DNA from: Tepidanaerobacteraceae bacterium
Lineage (GTDB): Bacteria > Bacillota > Thermosediminibacteria > Thermosediminibacterales > Tepidanaerobacteraceae
DNA: 49,095 bases
Direction: 5' to 3'
Assembly (NCBI GenBank): GCA_029982615.1
Contig: JARRBK010000009.1
Span: 1-49,095 of the forward strand
Shown here in pieces: positions 7,521 through 17,203 of this stretch. The notes below the pieces were generated by a model. It made no database searches. It was given only the letters and a program-made list of their open reading frames with translations, and was not told where the DNA came from. The position numbers and the translations under genes were made by a program. The stretch's first letter is position 1. Every line of letters begins with the position of its first letter.

Positions 7521-9137
7521 TCATATATCCTTTACCATTATATCTGATGCCAGGGCTCCCAATATATCGCCCTTTTCATTTTTAATGGGAACCGAAATTG
7601 TAACACATGTGTCATTGGTTCCAACCGGTATATATGGTTCTGAAATATAGCAGTTCCCCTTGATTGCTTCATTGTACCAAGGGCGAAAAGAAATGTCCTC
7701 TATATCCACGTGCCGTGTTATATAAAAAATTTTACCACCTGCAGCGGAATAAAGTATTTGAAATTCCGGATGGCTTGCCTGAAGCCGCGCGAAAGCCTTT
7801 TTGTGTTCACTCCTATCCATGGAGGCAATCTCTTTTGAGAGCGCATTTTCCCTCAACACATTGAGAAGGTTCTCCACCGCTCTTTTTTTATCTTCAGCAA
7901 GCTCAACGTCTTTCCCAAAACTCCTGATTAATTCGTTTAAACGTTTTTGCGTATCTTTGAGGTATGCTGCCATGCTCGACAGTTCTTCTAGCGCTGCTTT
8001 TTGTTGTTCGCTAGCTGCAGCCACTTCCTGAGAGACCGCCGAGTTCTCTTCCGTCACTTTTACTATATCATTGAAAGAATCCACTATCTTCGTGATTTCT
8101 TGAACCTGCCCAGATGCATTCCGCTCTATTTCAGCCAAGTCCGTTTCAACCTCACGCGCAGTTCTAAAAACATTTTCAAGAAAATTCTGAGTCTGTCTCG
8201 CATGGGAAATATCATTTCTTGACCGTTGCAAATTCTGCCTGGTGTTTTCAAGATTTTTATTGATACCCTCAACCATCTCCCCAAGGATTTTTCCTATGTT
8301 TTTTGCCAACTCCTTTGATTCCTCAGCCAGTTTCCTGATTTCTTGAGCAACCACGGCAAATCCTCTTCCATATTCACCTGCACGGGCCGCTTCAATAGCA
8401 GCATTAAGAGCCAGCAAATTGGTCTGTTCTGCTACATTTTCCACAGAAACAGTTATATCATTGATCTTCTTGCTCTTTTCAGTTAGTTCGCCTATATCTA
8501 CTGCCAAAAGTTCGCTCAGTCTGCCGCTTTCGATGATATTTTCCATAAGAAGTTTCAAAGTCTCAGAAGAATTGTCTAAAGCATCCATCAAAGTTCTGAA
8601 TCCTTTTGCGGTATTGCGAGCCTTAACAAGGGTGTTTTGGGATTTTTCCATCAAAACCGCAAGTTGTTCTTTAGAACCCATTGAAAGGGCTGCCTGGTGT
8701 TCCGCCCCTCCCGCAACGTTTTGTATTGATTCGACTATTTGGTTGTAAGAGCCATCCACATCTTTTACGCTTCTGGAAAGATTCTCGGATAAGTGCGTTG
8801 CTTGTTCAGACACTATTTTTAATTCACGCTTTATTCCCTTGACCGCCCCTAAAAAATCTGTGATGCAGCCAGCTAGTTCTTGAAATACACACAATCCCTT
8901 TTTCCCTTCATCGTTATCTTCAGCAGACTCTATTGATTTTCTTATATAGATGTCAAAGCGGTTAATAGATTCCGTCAGGAAATAAAATATCGCCATTAAC
9001 GAAAAAAGGCCGGCCAGTGATACAATTTTAAAAACGTATTCAAGGAATTTAAAGAGCTCGGCTGCAACAAATGTCGTTAAAGTAAAGATTATAATAGTAA
9101 AAAAACAAACCCTTAATTTAAATATTTTTTTTGCCAA
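7521..9137 (-). CDS. Methyl-accepting chemotaxis protein with C-terminal Cache-like sensor domain
   Basis: Two adjacent membrane helices lie at the N-terminus ([20 protein letters not shown] and [17 protein letters not shown]) with almost no extracellular loop. A long coiled-coil signalling domain follows, with the hairpin tip [19 protein letters not shown] and [18 protein letters not shown] that docks CheA and CheW. The last about 110 residues resemble half of a Cache (PDC) ligand-binding domain: [20 protein letters not shown], then [22 protein letters not shown]. In ordinary receptors that domain is N-terminal and outside the cell; here it would be cytoplasmic. I chose the TTG at 9137, which has AAGGAGGG five bases upstream, over the start at 9167. 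No other chemotaxis gene is nearby. Confidence 0.9.
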   Translation of the reverse strand: MAKKIFKLRVCFFTIIIFTLTTFVAAELFKFLEYVFKIVSLAGLFSLMAIFYFLTESINRFDIYIRKSIESAEDNDEGKKGLCVFQELAGCITDFLGAVKGIKRELKIVSEQATHLSENLSRSVKDVDGSYNQIVESIQNVAGGAEHQAALSMGSKEQLAVLMEKSQNTLVKARNTAKGFRTLMDALDNSSETLKLLMENIIESGRLSELLAVDIGELTEKSKKINDITVSVENVAEQTNLLALNAAIEAARAGEYGRGFAVVAQEIRKLAEESKELAKNIGKILGEMVEGINKNLENTRQNLQRSRNDISHARQTQNFLENVFRTAREVETDLAEIERNASGQVQEITKIVDSFNDIVKVTEENSAVSQEVAAASEQQKAALEELSSMAAYLKDTQKRLNELIRSFGKDVELAEDKKRAVENLLNVLRENALSKEIASMDRSEHKKAFARLQASHPEFQILYSAAGGKIFYITRHVDIEDISFRPWYNEAIKGNCYISEPYIPVGTNDTCVTISVPIKNEKGDILGALASDIMVKDI

Positions 9138-9257
9138 GATATCCCTCCTTATAATCTGACCAACCAAACCGGCACTGTTCAGCAGCCTTTTTTATAATTC
9201 ATCCAAGCTCCCCATCCTACGAATCCAATCCACCTGAATCTGTTCATATATTTATCA

Positions 9258-9974
9258 TCAGCTTCCAAGATATGCCTTGACAATGCTTTCATTCTTTTTC
9301 AATTCTGAGCCGCAATTCTCCATTACTATTTTCCCGGTTTCCAAAACATAACCATAATCAGCGAGCTTTAATGCCATTTTTGCATTTTGTTCCACAAGAA
9401 GTATTGTTATCCCATCTTGGTTGAGCCTCTTTATAATTTTCATTATTTCCTGCACAATAATGGGTGCGAGGCCCATAGAAGGCTCATCTAGCAATAAAAG
9501 TTTTGGCGTCACCATCATCGCTCTACCGATGGCCAGCATTTGCTGTTCTCCACCGGATAGAGTTCCTCCGGACTGTCTCCTGCGCTGCTTCAAAATCGGA
9601 AAAAGTTCATAAACGTATTCCAATCTTTCTTTGCGCTTTTTGTTATCCTTTAAAGTAAACGACCCCAGTTCAAGATTTTCTTCTACCGTCAGATCTTTGA
9701 AAATCCGTCTCCCTTCTGGCACATGAATTAACCCCATTTCAACAATAACGTGGGGTTTTTCTCGCGTTATATCATTGCCCATAAATTCAATGGTTCCTGC
9801 ATATGCCTGAACTAAACCCGAAATGGTCTTTAATGTCGTGCTCTTGCCCGCCCCATTGGAGCCCAGCAGCGTAACTATCTGCCCCTGGTGCACTTCAAGG
9901 CTAATCCCGCGCAGAGCATGAATCTTGCCATAATAAGTTTCTACATTATTGAGCCTGAGCACGATATCATTCAT
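9258..9974 (-). CDS. livF: Branched-chain amino acid ABC transporter, ATP-binding protein LivF
   Basis: This 238-residue ABC ATPase has Walker A GSNGAGKST, signature LSGGEQQM, Walker B LLLLDEPSMGLAP and the switch histidine region LLVEQNAKMAL, which is characteristic of LivF rather than LivG. It energises uptake of leucine, isoleucine and valine (or related ligands) at the inner face of the membrane. It is the last gene of the operon; its ATG overlaps the livG stop by four bases, behind a GGAGGAGG-rich site. No clear terminator hairpin is visible in the 120 bases before the chemoreceptor gene. Confidence 0.93.
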   Translation of the reverse strand: MNDIVLRLNNVETYYGKIHALRGISLEVHQGQIVTLLGSNGAGKSTTLKTISGLVQAYAGTIEFMGNDITREKPHVIVEMGLIHVPEGRRIFKDLTVEENLELGSFTLKDNKKRKERLEYVYELFPILKQRRRQSGGTLSGGEQQMLAIGRAMMVTPKLLLLDEPSMGLAPIIVQEIMKIIKRLNQDGITILLVEQNAKMALKLADYGYVLETGKIVMENCGSELKKNESIVKAYLGS

Positions 9975-10747
9975 ACTGCCTCCTCCTCCTCTTTACCCAG
10001 ATATGCTTCTATTACTCTTTGATCATTTTGTACTTGTTCTGCCGTTCCTTCGGCTATTTTCTGGCCATAATTTAATACAATAATTTTTTCAGATACATTC
10101 ATAACCAGGCCCATATCGTGTTCAATCAAAACAATCGTAATGCCCAGTTGTTCTTGTATTTTTTGCATAAGAGCTATGAGCTGCATTTTTTCATCGTGAT
10201 TTAAGCCAGCCCCAGGCTCATCCAACAAAAGCAACTTTGGCTGTGTGGCCAAAGCTCTAGCCAGCTCAACCCGCCTTTGATCCCCATAAGCAAGATTTTT
10301 TGCAATTCGGTCCTTTTTATCCAGAATTCCTACAAAGTCGAGGCATTTTTCACTTGTTTCCCTAATTCTTCGCTCTTCTTGCCTTTGACTAGGTAAGCGC
10401 AGTATAGAGCTGACAATTCCCGCACCGCTTCTGCAGTGCATGCCAGCCATTACATTTTCTAAAACGGTCATGTACTTAAAAAGTCTTAAATTCTGAAAAG
10501 TCCTTGCCATGCCCATTTCAGTTATTTTAAAAGGTTTTAATTTTTTTATGCTCTTGCCTAAAAACAAAATATCGCCTTCATTTGCTCTGTAAAAACCGGT
10601 CAGACAATTAAAAACCGACGTCTTGCCGGCGCCATTCGGTCCTATCAGACTGGTGATAGAATTTTCCTCTATGTTGAAGCTGAGATTGTTTACCGCTGTC
10701 AATCCTCCAAATCTCAAAGTAAGATTTTTTACCTCCAAAATCGCCAT
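9971..10747 (-). CDS. livG: Branched-chain amino acid ABC transporter, ATP-binding protein LivG
   Basis: This 258-residue ABC ATPase has Walker A GPNGAGKTSVFNCLTGFY, the LivG-type signature LAYGDQRRVELARAL, Walker B LLLLDEPGAGLN and the C-terminal BCA_ABC_TP_C tail NDQRVIEAYLG. It pairs with LivF to drive the LivHM channel. AAGGAGAG lies about ten bases before the ATG. It sits between livM and livF. Confidence 0.93.
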   Translation of the reverse strand: MAILEVKNLTLRFGGLTAVNNLSFNIEENSITSLIGPNGAGKTSVFNCLTGFYRANEGDILFLGKSIKKLKPFKITEMGMARTFQNLRLFKYMTVLENVMAGMHCRSGAGIVSSILRLPSQRQEERRIRETSEKCLDFVGILDKKDRIAKNLAYGDQRRVELARALATQPKLLLLDEPGAGLNHDEKMQLIALMQKIQEQLGITIVLIEHDMGLVMNVSEKIIVLNYGQKIAEGTAEQVQNDQRVIEAYLGKEEEEAV

Positions 10748-10772
10748 GGGTGCATTCTCTCCTTAAAATATT

Positions 10773-11777
10773 TTAATTGTTCTTTTCGGGCCATAGCCCA
10801 TGAGGCCTGAAAATCATAATTATCAGCAATATTATGCCAAAAACTAACATCCTCATGTTTCCAATGCTCCTGAAGATTTCGGGGAACATGACAAGAATAA
10901 ATGCTCCCATTATAACTCCGGGAATCTTTCCCATTCCTCCAAGGACCACAGCTGCCAATATATTTACAGATTGGGTAAACTGAAAAGTTTCAGGTGAAAT
11001 GGATGTCATTTTTACGGCATAGAAGGAACCTGCAATTCCTGCAAAGATAGCTCCAGTTATATATGCATACAGCTTGAATTTAACACGGTCTATCCCCATT
11101 GCTTCAGCAGCATCTTCATCCTCTCGGATGTATTCCCATGCACGCCCAAGTCTGGAATTGTGTAATCTATAGGACACGAACACTGCAAGAAATACCAATA
11201 ATAAGAATATATAGTAAAAATGCTGATTCTGATAAAGCTTCATACCAAAAAAAATCGGTCTCTCAATTCCAACTAACCCACTGGCTCCTCCTGTTATTTT
11301 TAGGTTTCTGGCAGCTATCCTTATTATTTCGCCAAAGCCTAGAGTCACAATGGCCAAATAATCGCTGCGCAGCCTGAGCGTAGGCCCACCTATAATAATA
11401 CCGGCTATAGCTGAAAATAATATGCTAAACGGAATGGTCAGCCAAAAATTAATGCCAAGACGTGTTGAAAGAATACCTGTAGTATATGCGCCTACCGCAA
11501 AAAATGCTGCATATCCCAAATCCAGCAGTCCGGCAAAACCAACTACTATATTCAATCCAAGACACAATATCATATAAAAATAGGCATTTGTCAAAATCTC
11601 CAAAACGTAATTACTTGCAAAATACGGCAATGCAAGGGATGTTACTATTAACAAAGTGGATATACCCGTCTTCACCTTTGTATCTTCAAATACTTCAAAT
11701 ATTCTATCAGACCAATTAACCATCCTCTTATCCATCGACGTTTTCTCAATGGTTGTATTCAAATCTTTTATCACCAT
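10773..11777 (-). CDS. livM: Branched-chain amino acid ABC transporter permease LivM
   Basis: This 334-residue membrane protein has a hydrophilic N-terminal extension of about 35 residues, then around eight to ten membrane helices. The LivM landmarks GLNIVVGFAGLLDLGYAAFF and the cytoplasmic coupling loop GRAWEYIREDEDAAEAMGID are present, and the protein ends with the family-typical FRPHGLWPEK. With LivH it forms the translocation channel. The ATG at 11777 lies eight bases after the livH stop. Confidence 0.93.
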   Translation of the reverse strand: MVIKDLNTTIEKTSMDKRMVNWSDRIFEVFEDTKVKTGISTLLIVTSLALPYFASNYVLEILTNAYFYMILCLGLNIVVGFAGLLDLGYAAFFAVGAYTTGILSTRLGINFWLTIPFSILFSAIAGIIIGGPTLRLRSDYLAIVTLGFGEIIRIAARNLKITGGASGLVGIERPIFFGMKLYQNQHFYYIFLLLVFLAVFVSYRLHNSRLGRAWEYIREDEDAAEAMGIDRVKFKLYAYITGAIFAGIAGSFYAVKMTSISPETFQFTQSVNILAAVVLGGMGKIPGVIMGAFILVMFPEIFRSIGNMRMLVFGIILLIIMIFRPHGLWPEKNN

Positions 11778-11784
11778 GCTTTCT

Positions 11785-12693
11785 CTACATCCTCTCGATT
11801 TCAGTTTTGCCTAAAATACCTGTAGGCTTAAATACAAGCAGTAAAATCAAAATAGCGAAAGCAAAAACATCCTTCCATCCAGAACCGACAAAAGGCAACT
11901 GAGTCCCGGCCGCTTCCAGCAATCCCAAAACCAACCCTCCAATCATTGCCCCGGGTATACTTCCTATTCCGCCGATAACCGCTGCTGTAAAAGCCTTTAA
12001 TCCAATTATAAAGCCCATGAAAAAATGTATGCTGCCGTAATAAACGCCGGCCATGATTCCTGCTGCTGCAGCCAGTGCAGAACCAATAAAGAAGGTAAGG
12101 GCAATTATCTTATTTACATTAATGCCCATTAACCTGCATGCATCCTGATCAAGCGCAATAGCTCTCATTGCTTTCCCATACATTGTCCTCGAAATAAAAA
12201 TGTGCAAACCTATCATTAAAGCAGCAGTGGCAAGAACAATTACTATCTGCGTATAACTTATTTGAATGTTATGCAGGCTTATCCCTTCATAGCCTAAATC
12301 TGTCTTAAATGCCCTGAATTCACCATTAGTAAGCACCATTACTGTATTATACAATGTAAGGGAAACGCCCAAGGCTGTAATCAAAATAGAAAGGCGCGGT
12401 GCATTTAGCATTGGTTGATAAGCAATACGTTCAATCACAACCCCCAGCAGACCTACTATCATCATGCTTACTATCATAGCCAATATTATGCCAGTCCAAC
12501 CAGCACCAACCGCTCCAGATATAACAGTCAGCACAGCCAGCCCCACAAACGCTCCTGTCATGTAAATATCTCCGTGAGCAAAATTCAATAACTTAATTAC
12601 TCCGTATACCATGGAATAACCAAGAGCTACCAGACTGTAAACTGAACCTATTATGAGTCCGTTGACTATTTGCTGTGCGATTATATTTAGCAT
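11785..12693 (-). CDS. livH: Branched-chain amino acid ABC transporter permease LivH
   Basis: This permease of about 302 residues starts with the typical QQIVNGLIIGSVYSLVALGY and carries GVIKLLNFAHGDIYM and the coupling loop YGKAMRAIALDQDACRLMGI. About eight membrane helices are predicted. The frame opens at a TTG at 12723, but GATGGG followed by seven bases before the ATG at 12693, and family alignment of the N-terminus, favour the ATG. It lies about 125 bases after livK and directly before livM. Confidence 0.9.
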   Translation of the reverse strand: MLNIIAQQIVNGLIIGSVYSLVALGYSMVYGVIKLLNFAHGDIYMTGAFVGLAVLTVISGAVGAGWTGIILAMIVSMMIVGLLGVVIERIAYQPMLNAPRLSILITALGVSLTLYNTVMVLTNGEFRAFKTDLGYEGISLHNIQISYTQIVIVLATAALMIGLHIFISRTMYGKAMRAIALDQDACRLMGINVNKIIALTFFIGSALAAAAGIMAGVYYGSIHFFMGFIIGLKAFTAAVIGGIGSIPGAMIGGLVLGLLEAAGTQLPFVGSGWKDVFAFAILILLLVFKPTGILGKTEIERM

Positions 12694-12820
12694 TTGAAAT
12701 CCCATCATCCTTTCGCAAAACAAAATGGTGACTAAAATAGAGGAATTATATATCAGCTCTTGATATTCTCAAGACCGATATATAACTCCTCAAAGACTTT
12801 TCATAAATTTAAGTTTTACT

Positions 12821-14002
12821 CTATTGCATCAAATTCCATTTGCCATCTTTTGCCTCAAGGAGTACGAAATTACTTTTTGCAAGCGTTCCATCGTCGGTAA
12901 TGGTCACTTCACCCGAAATGCCTTTGAAGCCTTTTGTCTCTCGTAACGCCTTTATAATTGCTTCTTTGTCGGTAGACCCGGCTCTCTCTATGGCATCCTT
13001 CAGAAGATATATTCCGTCATAAGATAGCGAAGAATAAGGGCCGGGGTCCTGGTTATAGCGGGATTTATACTTTTGTATGAAATCTTTAGCAGCTGGCAGG
13101 TACTCGGCCATCGGGTTTGAAGTGCACACCACTCCATCGGCAGCACTACCGGCAATTTCCATCAATTTCGGTGAATTGCAACCATCGCCGACGGCGATTT
13201 TGCCCTCATAGCCTCGCTGGCGCAACTGTTTTATAAAAAGAGCGCCGTCTGCATAATAGGCTGTCCAATAAACAGCATCTGGATTTTTGGATTTTATGCT
13301 TGTTACTATCGAAGAATAATCCTGCTCACCTTTATTCGCCACCTCTATACCTAGCACCTTATGACCGGCTTCTTCCCATTTCTGTTTGGTTATATTTGCC
13401 AGGTCTTCAGAGTACGCATCGCCCTGGTGAACTATCACAATAGAATCAACTTTCCATATGTCTTGGAACAATTCAACGGCTTTATCGCCCTGGTGCAGCG
13501 CTGTCCCATTGATCATTATGGCATTGCCACGGTTTTCATTTATCAGTTTAGTAGAATTTGCTACTGTAATGATATGAGGGATGTGGGCATCTCCGAATAT
13601 GGCCAATGTCGGCAAAGTAGCCCCAGAAGCATAAGAACCCACAACAGCCATTACCCCCGAAGAAACGAGCTTGTTTGCTGCGGCAGAAGCTTGTTGGGGA
13701 TCGGCGGCATCATCAGCAGAAACAGTAACAAGTTTTTTGCCCAAAACTCCTCCCGAATCATTGATTTCATCTGCCGCCATAATCATTGCGTTTTCCATAT
13801 CCTTTCCATACGTCGCCTCCGAACCGGTGAGCGGCATTATTAAACCTACTTTGATCTCACCGTCGAAGCTTTTTTCTTCGGTTTTAGTTTCGCTCTGGCT
13901 TTCAGAATTCGAACTTTGCTGCGATGACTGCTGGCTTCCACAGCCAAACATCATCAAAGCTAAAAAGACAAACAACACTAAAGCTAAACCTTTTTTAAGC
14001 AT
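12821..14002 (-). CDS. livK: Branched-chain amino acid ABC transporter, substrate-binding lipoprotein
   Basis: This 393-residue precursor has a lipoprotein signal (MLKKGLALVLFVFLALMMFGC), a serine/glutamine-rich tether, and a periplasmic-binding-protein fold of type I (IKVGLIMPLTGSEATYGKDM, VSADDAADPQQASAAANKL, VVGSYASGATLPT). It should capture branched-chain amino acids, or a similar small ligand, outside the cell and deliver them to LivHM. AGAGGGGGA lies five bases before the ATG. It is the promoter-proximal gene of livKHMGF. The exact ligand cannot be read from sequence. Confidence 0.92.
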   Translation of the reverse strand: MLKKGLALVLFVFLALMMFGCGSQQSSQQSSNSESQSETKTEEKSFDGEIKVGLIMPLTGSEATYGKDMENAMIMAADEINDSGGVLGKKLVTVSADDAADPQQASAAANKLVSSGVMAVVGSYASGATLPTLAIFGDAHIPHIITVANSTKLINENRGNAIMINGTALHQGDKAVELFQDIWKVDSIVIVHQGDAYSEDLANITKQKWEEAGHKVLGIEVANKGEQDYSSIVTSIKSKNPDAVYWTAYYADGALFIKQLRQRGYEGKIAVGDGCNSPKLMEIAGSAADGVVCTSNPMAEYLPAAKDFIQKYKSRYNQDPGPYSSLSYDGIYLLKDAIERAGSTDKEAIIKALRETKGFKGISGEVTITDDGTLAKSNFVLLEAKDGKWNLMQ

Positions 14003-14334
14003 GAAGTTCCCCCTCTTTCTTAATTATTTTTAATTATTATTATTTTTAATTATCTCCCTTATATGCTTGAAATCAAAGCAAAACATGCCATTTTTGCGGT
14101 CGAAAACTTACATTTTTATATCAGTTATTTATAATAATAACACCCTTCACGAACATATGTCAAAATTATGTCAGTTTTTCATCGGATTTTGGTTTTAGAC
14201 TTTAGCATCCATGTAGCTATGAAAACTAATCCCTCTTTTGTATTTTGGGATCCAATTATCATAATGAAAATAAATTAGATGTAATATTCTATAAAAATAA
14301 TATAATTCCTCTTTTTTGTAAGCTTTTTTTGCAT
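14003..14334. other. Upstream region of livK, no gene
   Basis: About 330 AT-rich bases lie between livK and the rnf terminator. I see the livK ribosome site at about 14008-14016 and a candidate promoter (listed separately). I find no convincing open reading frame, T-box or riboswitch. Confidence 0.6.
14134..14163 (-). promoter_or_regulatory. Candidate promoter of the liv operon
   Basis: On the minus strand TTGACA (14158-14163) is followed after 18 bases by TATTAT (14134-14139). The leader to livK would be about 125 bases. Confidence 0.55.
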
Positions 14335-14369
14335 AAAAAAAGAGGATACCTTAAGTATCCTCTTTTTTT
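14335..14369 (-). terminator. Terminator of the rnf operon
   Basis: AGAGGATAC (14341-14349) and GTATCCTCT (14355-14363) form a perfect 9-bp stem with a 5-base loop, flanked by six A and at least six T. It lies just after the rnfB stop on the minus strand. Its symmetric flanks would let it act in both directions. Confidence 0.9.
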
Positions 14370-14381
14370 AAATAGCCTCCA

Positions 14382-15407
14382 CTATTTTGTATTGCAAGCT
14401 TTAATGCTTTCTTGTTTTTGTCCAGCCCTTACCATGGTTATAGCATTTTTGGGACATTTTTCCTCGCATATGCTGCATCCAATGCAGAGTTCCAGATTTA
14501 CCTCATGTTTTTTCTTTAATTCGCCCTGTATCGCACCTGTAGGGCAATTTTTTGCGCATACAGTGCACCCTATGCATTTGTCGCCAATCACGGCCTTTTT
14601 TCGCTCGGCAAACGCTGCAGATATAGTGCCAGTGGGGCATACTTCCACACACTTCATGCAGTTGCGGCATTTTGCATAATCTATTACTGCAACATTGTTG
14701 ACCACATGAATCGCATCAAAGGGGCAGGATTTTTCGCATCGTTTGCATGCTATGCATCCAACGGAGCATACATCGCGGGTATCCTTTCCCTTCATCGTAG
14801 CCCTGCAGCGCACATGAACTTCATTTTTTTTCGGAGTTAAGGCTATAACAAATTTTGGGCATTCTTTAACGCACAAACCACAACCAGTACATTTTTCTTC
14901 ATCAATTGACGGCAGCCCGTTATCGCTCATAGTAATAGCATCAAAAGGGCAAACTTTTGCACAATCGCCAAATCCAATGCATGCAAAAGAGCAAGCTTTC
15001 GGGCCGCCATTTACCAAGGAGGCTGCCCGACACGATTTCACTCCGCGATAATCCGATTTTAATTTTGCCTCTTTATTTCCTCCCTGGCATATAACCCTAG
15101 CGATTTTTTTATCTTCAGAAGAACCCACATCTGATACTCCCATGATGCTTGCTACTTTCTGGGACACCGTTGCCCCTCCTACTGCGCACGCATTGACCGG
15201 TGCTTTTCCTTCTACGATAGCCTTCGCAAGGCCGGAGCATCCCGGAAACCCACAGGCTCCACAATTCGCGCCGGGCAATGCTTCAAGAACTCTATCAACT
15301 CGCGGGTCGTTTTCCACCGCAAACTTTATTGAAGCAATCACCAGGCCTGATGCCAAAACCAGGCTAAGGCCTGCCATGCTCAATGCTGCAATTAAGATTA
15401 AATTCAT
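14382..15407 (-). CDS. rnfB: Rnf complex subunit RnfB, polyferredoxin
   Basis: This 341-residue protein has one N-terminal membrane helix, then the four-cysteine domain GANCGACGFPGCSGL...C, then six ferredoxin-type cysteine motifs (for example CTGCGLCVKECP, CKRCEKSCP, CRNCMKCVEVCP, CIGCTVCAKNCP, CIGCSICEEKCP). It is the entry point for electrons from reduced ferredoxin. The length matches clostridial and acetogen RnfB rather than the shorter proteobacterial form of about 190 residues. It is the last gene of rnfCDGEAB and has GGAGGTG before its ATG. Confidence 0.95.
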   Translation of the reverse strand: MNLILIAALSMAGLSLVLASGLVIASIKFAVENDPRVDRVLEALPGANCGACGFPGCSGLAKAIVEGKAPVNACAVGGATVSQKVASIMGVSDVGSSEDKKIARVICQGGNKEAKLKSDYRGVKSCRAASLVNGGPKACSFACIGFGDCAKVCPFDAITMSDNGLPSIDEEKCTGCGLCVKECPKFVIALTPKKNEVHVRCRATMKGKDTRDVCSVGCIACKRCEKSCPFDAIHVVNNVAVIDYAKCRNCMKCVEVCPTGTISAAFAERKKAVIGDKCIGCTVCAKNCPTGAIQGELKKKHEVNLELCIGCSICEEKCPKNAITMVRAGQKQESIKACNTK

Positions 15408-15445
15408 CGTTTCACCTCCGATATTTAACGGTTACCAACTATTTA

Positions 15446-16033
15446 TCACAAGGGAGCAAGCCCCGTAAATCCAAGGAATATCATGGCTAGCAGGCCAGCT
15501 GTAATAAACACTATGGCCGGTCCTTTCAAAGCTTCCGGTACATCAGAAAATTCTAGTTCTTCCCGGATACCTGACATCAAAACCAGGGCCAGTGTAAACC
15601 CAAGGCCCGCACCCAAGCCAAAAATCGTGCTTTCAATTAAATTATAACCTTTCTGGGGAATTAAAAGTGCTACTCCCATCACTATGCAGTTGGTGGTTAT
15701 TAAAGGAAGATATATGCCGAAAGCATTATACAGAGCAGGGCTTATTTTCAAAACCGCCATTTCCACCAGTTGCACCAACGAAGCGATTACCAGAATGAAA
15801 GATACTATCTGTAAAAATGGAGTCAAGCCAAACGGCTCAAGTATGAAGCTCTGTATAAAATAAGCCGCAACCGCTGTCATGGTCAAAACAAAAGTAGTAG
15901 CCATCCCCATGCCGACGGCCGTCTCAGTCTTATTGGATACCCCTAAAAATGGGCAGTGCCCCAGGAATCTTGAAAAAACAAAGTTATTCACCAACACCGT
16001 GCTCACAATTATGAAAAACAAATCTTTCAGCAT
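15446..16033 (-). CDS. rnfA: Rnf complex membrane subunit RnfA
   Basis: This 195-residue protein has six predicted membrane helices and the family motifs NNFVFSRFLGHCPFLGVSNK and LPLITTNCIVMG. RnfA and its inverted partner RnfE form the ion-path core and share a membrane-embedded iron-sulfur centre using conserved cysteines (FLGHCPFLG, TNCIV). AGGAGGTGG lies just upstream of the ATG. Confidence 0.95.
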   Translation of the reverse strand: MLKDLFFIIVSTVLVNNFVFSRFLGHCPFLGVSNKTETAVGMGMATTFVLTMTAVAAYFIQSFILEPFGLTPFLQIVSFILVIASLVQLVEMAVLKISPALYNAFGIYLPLITTNCIVMGVALLIPQKGYNLIESTIFGLGAGLGFTLALVLMSGIREELEFSDVPEALKGPAIVFITAGLLAMIFLGFTGLAPL

Positions 16034-16049
16034 GAATGCACCACCTCCT

Positions 16050-16661
16050 CTAGTGGCAATGTGTTTTTTTAACAGGTTTCCTTGAAATCATATTCATTAT
16101 TCCTACTAATATGCCCATGACCAGAAATGCTCCGGGAGGGAGCATCATAATCACCCAGTGAGTAGCTCCTCCCATTACATTTATTCCAAATAGGGTTCCT
16201 GAACCCAGGACTTCCCTAACTAAACTTATTAGTGTAATTGCCCATGTATATCCCAGTCCCATGCCAAGAGCATCAGCAATAGCCCTTGGTAAACTCGCTT
16301 TAGATGCAAAGCCTTCGGCTCTCCAAAGAACTATACAGTTTACCACTATCAACGGAATAAAGATACCCAACACCTGGTATAAAGGCGGGAAATATGCCTT
16401 CATAAAAAGGTCCACTATTGTAGTGAAAGTCGCTATGACTATTATATAACACGGTATTCTTACCTTTGACGGAATTATATTTCTTAAAAGCGACACAAGT
16501 ATACTGGAACATGTAAGCACAAATGTCAGCGCCAGCCCCATGGCAATTCCATTCTGCCCGGCAGTAGTTACGGCCAGAGCCGAACAAATACCTATAACTG
16601 CTCTGAAAGTAGGATTTTCTTTCCACAACCCATTTAAAAAATCCTTAACCAGTTGTGCCAT
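16050..16661 (-). CDS. rnfE: Rnf complex membrane subunit RnfE
   Basis: This 203-residue membrane protein is homologous to RnfA, with IGICSALAVTT and IPLIVVNCIVL carrying the paired cysteines. The N-terminus AQLVKDFLNGLWKENPTF is typical for RnfE. Its ATG overlaps the rnfG stop by one base (TAATG), preceded by GGGAGGTG. It sits between rnfG and rnfA. Confidence 0.95.
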   Translation of the reverse strand: MAQLVKDFLNGLWKENPTFRAVIGICSALAVTTAGQNGIAMGLALTFVLTCSSILVSLLRNIIPSKVRIPCYIIVIATFTTIVDLFMKAYFPPLYQVLGIFIPLIVVNCIVLWRAEGFASKASLPRAIADALGMGLGYTWAITLISLVREVLGSGTLFGINVMGGATHWVIMMLPPGAFLVMGILVGIMNMISRKPVKKTHCH

Positions 16662-17203
16662 TAGAAATCACCTCCCACGGGAAAGATTTTAGTAACCTTT
16701 GCCAAAGAGCTCTTAATGGCGTTTGCAACCGCCGTAGGAGAAATAGTAGCTCCTGTTATAACCTTGACATCCTTTTTTGGAATGAACTCGTCATTAACAG
16801 ATTTACCCTTGAATTGGTCCGTAAAATCTGGTTCTTTTATTCTTGCCCCCAAACCTGGTGTTTCAGACATTGATAAAATTTCTATTCCTGTGAGTTTACC
16901 TTCTCTAGGGGCATATCCCACCATTATTTCAATTGGACCGCTAAAACCCGAGCCTGTGGTTTTAAAAGCAATACCTTTTTTATTTCCCTGATTATCTGTG
17001 CCAATATAAAATGTCATGCCTTCCTTTTCAACGGTTTGAATTTTTTCCGCTCCCGGAATAACCTTTAACACCGCTTGCTGCAAAGCTTGTTGTGTCTGCT
17101 CCTGAATTCTGGGATTTGTTACTTCATAAGATAAAGCCAGCACGCCACCAGATACAAGAGAAATAATCACTAGCACCACTATCATTCTCATGTATTGATT
17201 CAT
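16661..17203 (-). CDS. rnfG: Rnf complex FMN-binding subunit RnfG
   Basis: This 180-residue protein has one N-terminal membrane helix (MIVVLVIISLVSGGVLAL) and an extracytoplasmic FMN-binding domain. The motif GATISPTAV near the C-terminus contains the threonine expected to be joined to FMN by ApbE. A GYAPREGKLTGIEIL segment and SETPGLGARI are typical of the family. The gene overlaps rnfD by four bases and has GGAGAGGTG upstream. An apbE gene lies about 14 kb away in this window. Confidence 0.94.
   Translation of the reverse strand: MNQYMRMIVVLVIISLVSGGVLALSYEVTNPRIQEQTQQALQQAVLKVIPGAEKIQTVEKEGMTFYIGTDNQGNKKGIAFKTTGSGFSGPIEIMVGYAPREGKLTGIEILSMSETPGLGARIKEPDFTDQFKGKSVNDEFIPKKDVKVITGATISPTAVANAIKSSLAKVTKIFPVGGDF

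Noticed and set aside
13361-13843. Plus-strand open frame of 160 codons opposite livK
   Set aside because: It lies wholly inside a clear minus-strand gene, has no ribosome site and no family-like sequence.
14003-14334. Riboswitch or T-box before livK
   Set aside because: No T-box GGTGG/ACCGCG element, no terminator/antiterminator pair and no known aptamer pattern could be made out.
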